DNA from: Fidelibacterota bacterium
GTDB lineage: Bacteria; Fidelibacterota; Marinisomatia; Marinisomatales; TCS55
DNA: 17,667 nucleotides
NCBI GenBank assembly: GCA_002712245.1
Contig: PASZ01000027.1
Location: forward strand, 1-17,667
Reading direction: 5' to 3'
Shown here one piece after another: positions 16,212 through 17,667 of the stretch. How positions within the stretch are numbered: the stretch's first letter is position 1; each line of letters starts with the position of its first letter. Below the pieces are notes generated by a model, which worked only from the letters and a program-made list of their open reading frames with translations, made no database searches and was not told the origin of the DNA. The position numbers and the translations under genes were made by a program.

Positions 16212-17526
16212 TCAAAAAAAAATTCTTCCAAGAAAAGTAGATCAATGATCCTGCAATTAAAAAAAATAAGCCCCAGAAAGGTAGGTAACTGTTTTGGCTC
16301 AAATGAAACTGAATCACTCCCCAGCAAATAAAAACAGCACTTAAAATATATGCTAGAGGAATAAGGGGATAGAAAGGTATAGTGAAAATTTTCGAATCAT
16401 TCTTTTTCCTTTCAACCTTAAACAAAGTAGAAATAGATAAGGCTGAAAACATAATCATAACTACAGTGGTAGAATCTACTAAATTTTCAATATCCAATAA
16501 GAACATGAGACCAATTGTCCAAATAGCCTGCACGGTTAAAGCGTTGACTGGTGTGTAAAAACGAGTATTTGTTTTTCCGGTAAATTTGAAGAATATGCCT
16601 TGTTGACCCATTGCCTGTATAACTCTAGCAGCAGCTGTTTGAATATGTATAGAAAGAGAACTCATAACGCTGATCAATATTAGTAAAGATAAAAAACCAG
16701 ACCAATGATTTGCGCCAACAGCATTAAGCGCTAACAATGGTACCATTTCTTGTCCTTTCATGTTTTCGAGGCCAATAGACTGAATAAATGAATAATTCAC
16801 AATTGCATAAATAATAATGGTAATCAAAGTTCCACCGATCAATGCAATAGGCAAAGTTCTTCTTGGGTTGGAAATCTCACCAGCTATATAGCCTGCGCAA
16901 TTCCAACCAGTATATGCAAAAAATATTGGTGTCAATGCTCTCGAAAAACCAATATATGGATTATCAGCTGAATTATTTGAATATGAGTGAAACGCTTCAA
17001 TTGGCTTTGATTGAAATAGAAGACCTACCATTAAAAAAATTCCCACTACTTTAATTATAGTAAGAATCGATTGAAAACGAGAACCCACCTGAACCTTAAA
17101 ACAGTGAATAGCTGTAAGGAATATTAAAATAATTGAGGCTAATCCTGATACAGACAAAAATTGTAACTGGGGTAGAAATTGTAAAGTATATTTAGCAGAA
17201 AATAAGGCCAATACTGCAGTAGCCCCTGTCTGAAATATTACTAAGCTCATCCATCCATACAAAAAAGATGGAAATGGGCCATAAACTTTATGGAGATAAA
17301 TGAAGTCCCCTCCTGTCTGTGGAAATCGCGTTGAAAGCTCTGCTATACAAAAAGCTCCCATAAGCGCCATTAATCCTCCACCAATCCATGCCAATATCAA
17401 AGAAAAATCACTTGTAACCGGTTGCGCAGCGAAACCGACTAATAGAAAAATTCCAGAACCGATCATGTTTCCAGTGACCATTGAGGTTGCATCAAAAATA
17501 CCAAGAACTCTTCTAGAATTTGACAT
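16204..17526 (-). CDS. APC superfamily amino-acid permease
   Basis: This 440-residue membrane protein has about 12 hydrophobic segments. The first holds the substrate-backbone loop GSGIF (23-27), preceded by TGNMIG. IAELSTRFPQTGGDFIYL and the TM6 region FAYTGWNCAGYIAGEISNPRRTLP are characteristic of the LAT/APC branch. Such carriers move neutral or cationic amino acids by proton symport or exchange. The substrate cannot be assigned. The direct overlap with ahcY (8 bp) suggests a link to sulfur amino-acid or methyl-cycle metabolism, for example homocysteine or methionine transport, but that is only an inference from position. It starts 3 bp after the DUF423-like gene and ends with TAG. Confidence 0.9.
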   Translation of the reverse strand: MSNSRRVLGIFDATSMVTGNMIGSGIFLLVGFAAQPVTSDFSLILAWIGGGLMALMGAFCIAELSTRFPQTGGDFIYLHKVYGPFPSFLYGWMSLVIFQTGATAVLALFSAKYTLQFLPQLQFLSVSGLASIILIFLTAIHCFKVQVGSRFQSILTIIKVVGIFLMVGLLFQSKPIEAFHSYSNNSADNPYIGFSRALTPIFFAYTGWNCAGYIAGEISNPRRTLPIALIGGTLITIIIYAIVNYSFIQSIGLENMKGQEMVPLLALNAVGANHWSGFLSLLILISVMSSLSIHIQTAAARVIQAMGQQGIFFKFTGKTNTRFYTPVNALTVQAIWTIGLMFLLDIENLVDSTTVVMIMFSALSISTLFKVERKKNDSKIFTIPFYPLIPLAYILSAVFICWGVIQFHLSQNSYLPFWGLFFLIAGSLIYFSWKNFFLNE

Positions 17527-17529
17527 GAA

Positions 17530-17667
17530 TTAAGATTTAATAATATTATAGACCAATGCAACCCACCCTAAGATAAGCGCAGTTCCACCAATGGGAGTTA
17601 TTGCACCAAGCCAACGCAATCCCATCAATGGGATTAGATATAATGTTCCAGAAAAAATAATAATACC
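17530..17667 (-). CDS. DUF423 (YgdD-like) membrane protein, C-terminal end only
   Basis: The frame is open from the window edge to TAA at 17532-17530, giving the last 45 residues. They contain [12 protein letters not shown], then [16 protein letters not shown] and a short tail ending IIKS. This is the typical C-terminal half of DUF423/YgdD proteins (two membrane helices with FSGSLY and PiGG motifs). Function is unknown for the family. The permease ATG follows 3 bp downstream, so this gene is probably upstream in the same operon. The 5' part lies outside the window. Confidence 0.85.
   Translation of the reverse strand, partial: GIIIFSGTLYLIPLMGLRWLGAITPIGGTALILGWVALVYNIIKS

Overview
This is a gene-dense, visibly AT-rich bacterial chromosome segment. 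It carries almost only housekeeping and envelope genes, nearly all on the minus strand, with gaps of 0-15 bp inside gene runs. I see no mobile element, tRNA, rRNA or CRISPR array. The gene set (folB-folK next to a deoxynucleoside kinase, a DoxX protein of the type common in Bacteroidota relatives, lipoproteins, an outer-membrane barrel, a Thermotoga/archaeal-style adenosylhomocysteinase) and the weak use of Shine-Dalgarno sites suggest a Gram-negative member of the FCB group, perhaps an uncultured marine lineage such as Marinimicrobia. That placement is an inference and needs a tree.

Layout, in minus-strand transcription order (right to left). (1) 17667-14494: the C-terminal end of a DUF423/YgdD-like membrane protein, an APC-type amino-acid permease, adenosylhomocysteinase (ahcY) and dUTPase (dut), all overlapping or almost touching. 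(2) 14493-12358: groES-groEL, preceded by a CIRCE-like inverted repeat, a candidate promoter and a 14-bp perfect palindrome, and closed by a strong rho-independent terminator. (3) 12348-4924: one long run of folB, folK, deoxynucleoside kinase, a 53-residue membrane protein, DoxX, an outer-membrane protein, rsmE, a HIT protein and smc. (4) 4423-4914: the only plus-strand gene, a small cysteine-rich lipoprotein, divergent from lepA and convergent with smc. (5) 4321-1: lepA, a CPBP membrane protease, a large lipoprotein of unknown function and the start of a secreted protein that runs off the window.

The main anomalies are two single in-frame TAA codons that break otherwise complete, well-conserved genes: groEL at 12952-12954, where a conserved Glu codon is expected, and smc at 7084-7086, in the coiled coil before the hinge. 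In both the reading frame continues intact on the far side. TAA is a genuine terminator for many genes here, so code reassignment is unlikely. Sequencing or consensus error, or a recent nonsense change, is the simplest reading.

Other points of interest are the 53-residue membrane ORF wedged between the kinase and doxX genes, the symmetric one-base variant of CIRCE, a palindrome placed over the predicted groESL start site, and an insertion in the NAD-binding site of adenosylhomocysteinase. I do not see a clearly new multi-gene system.
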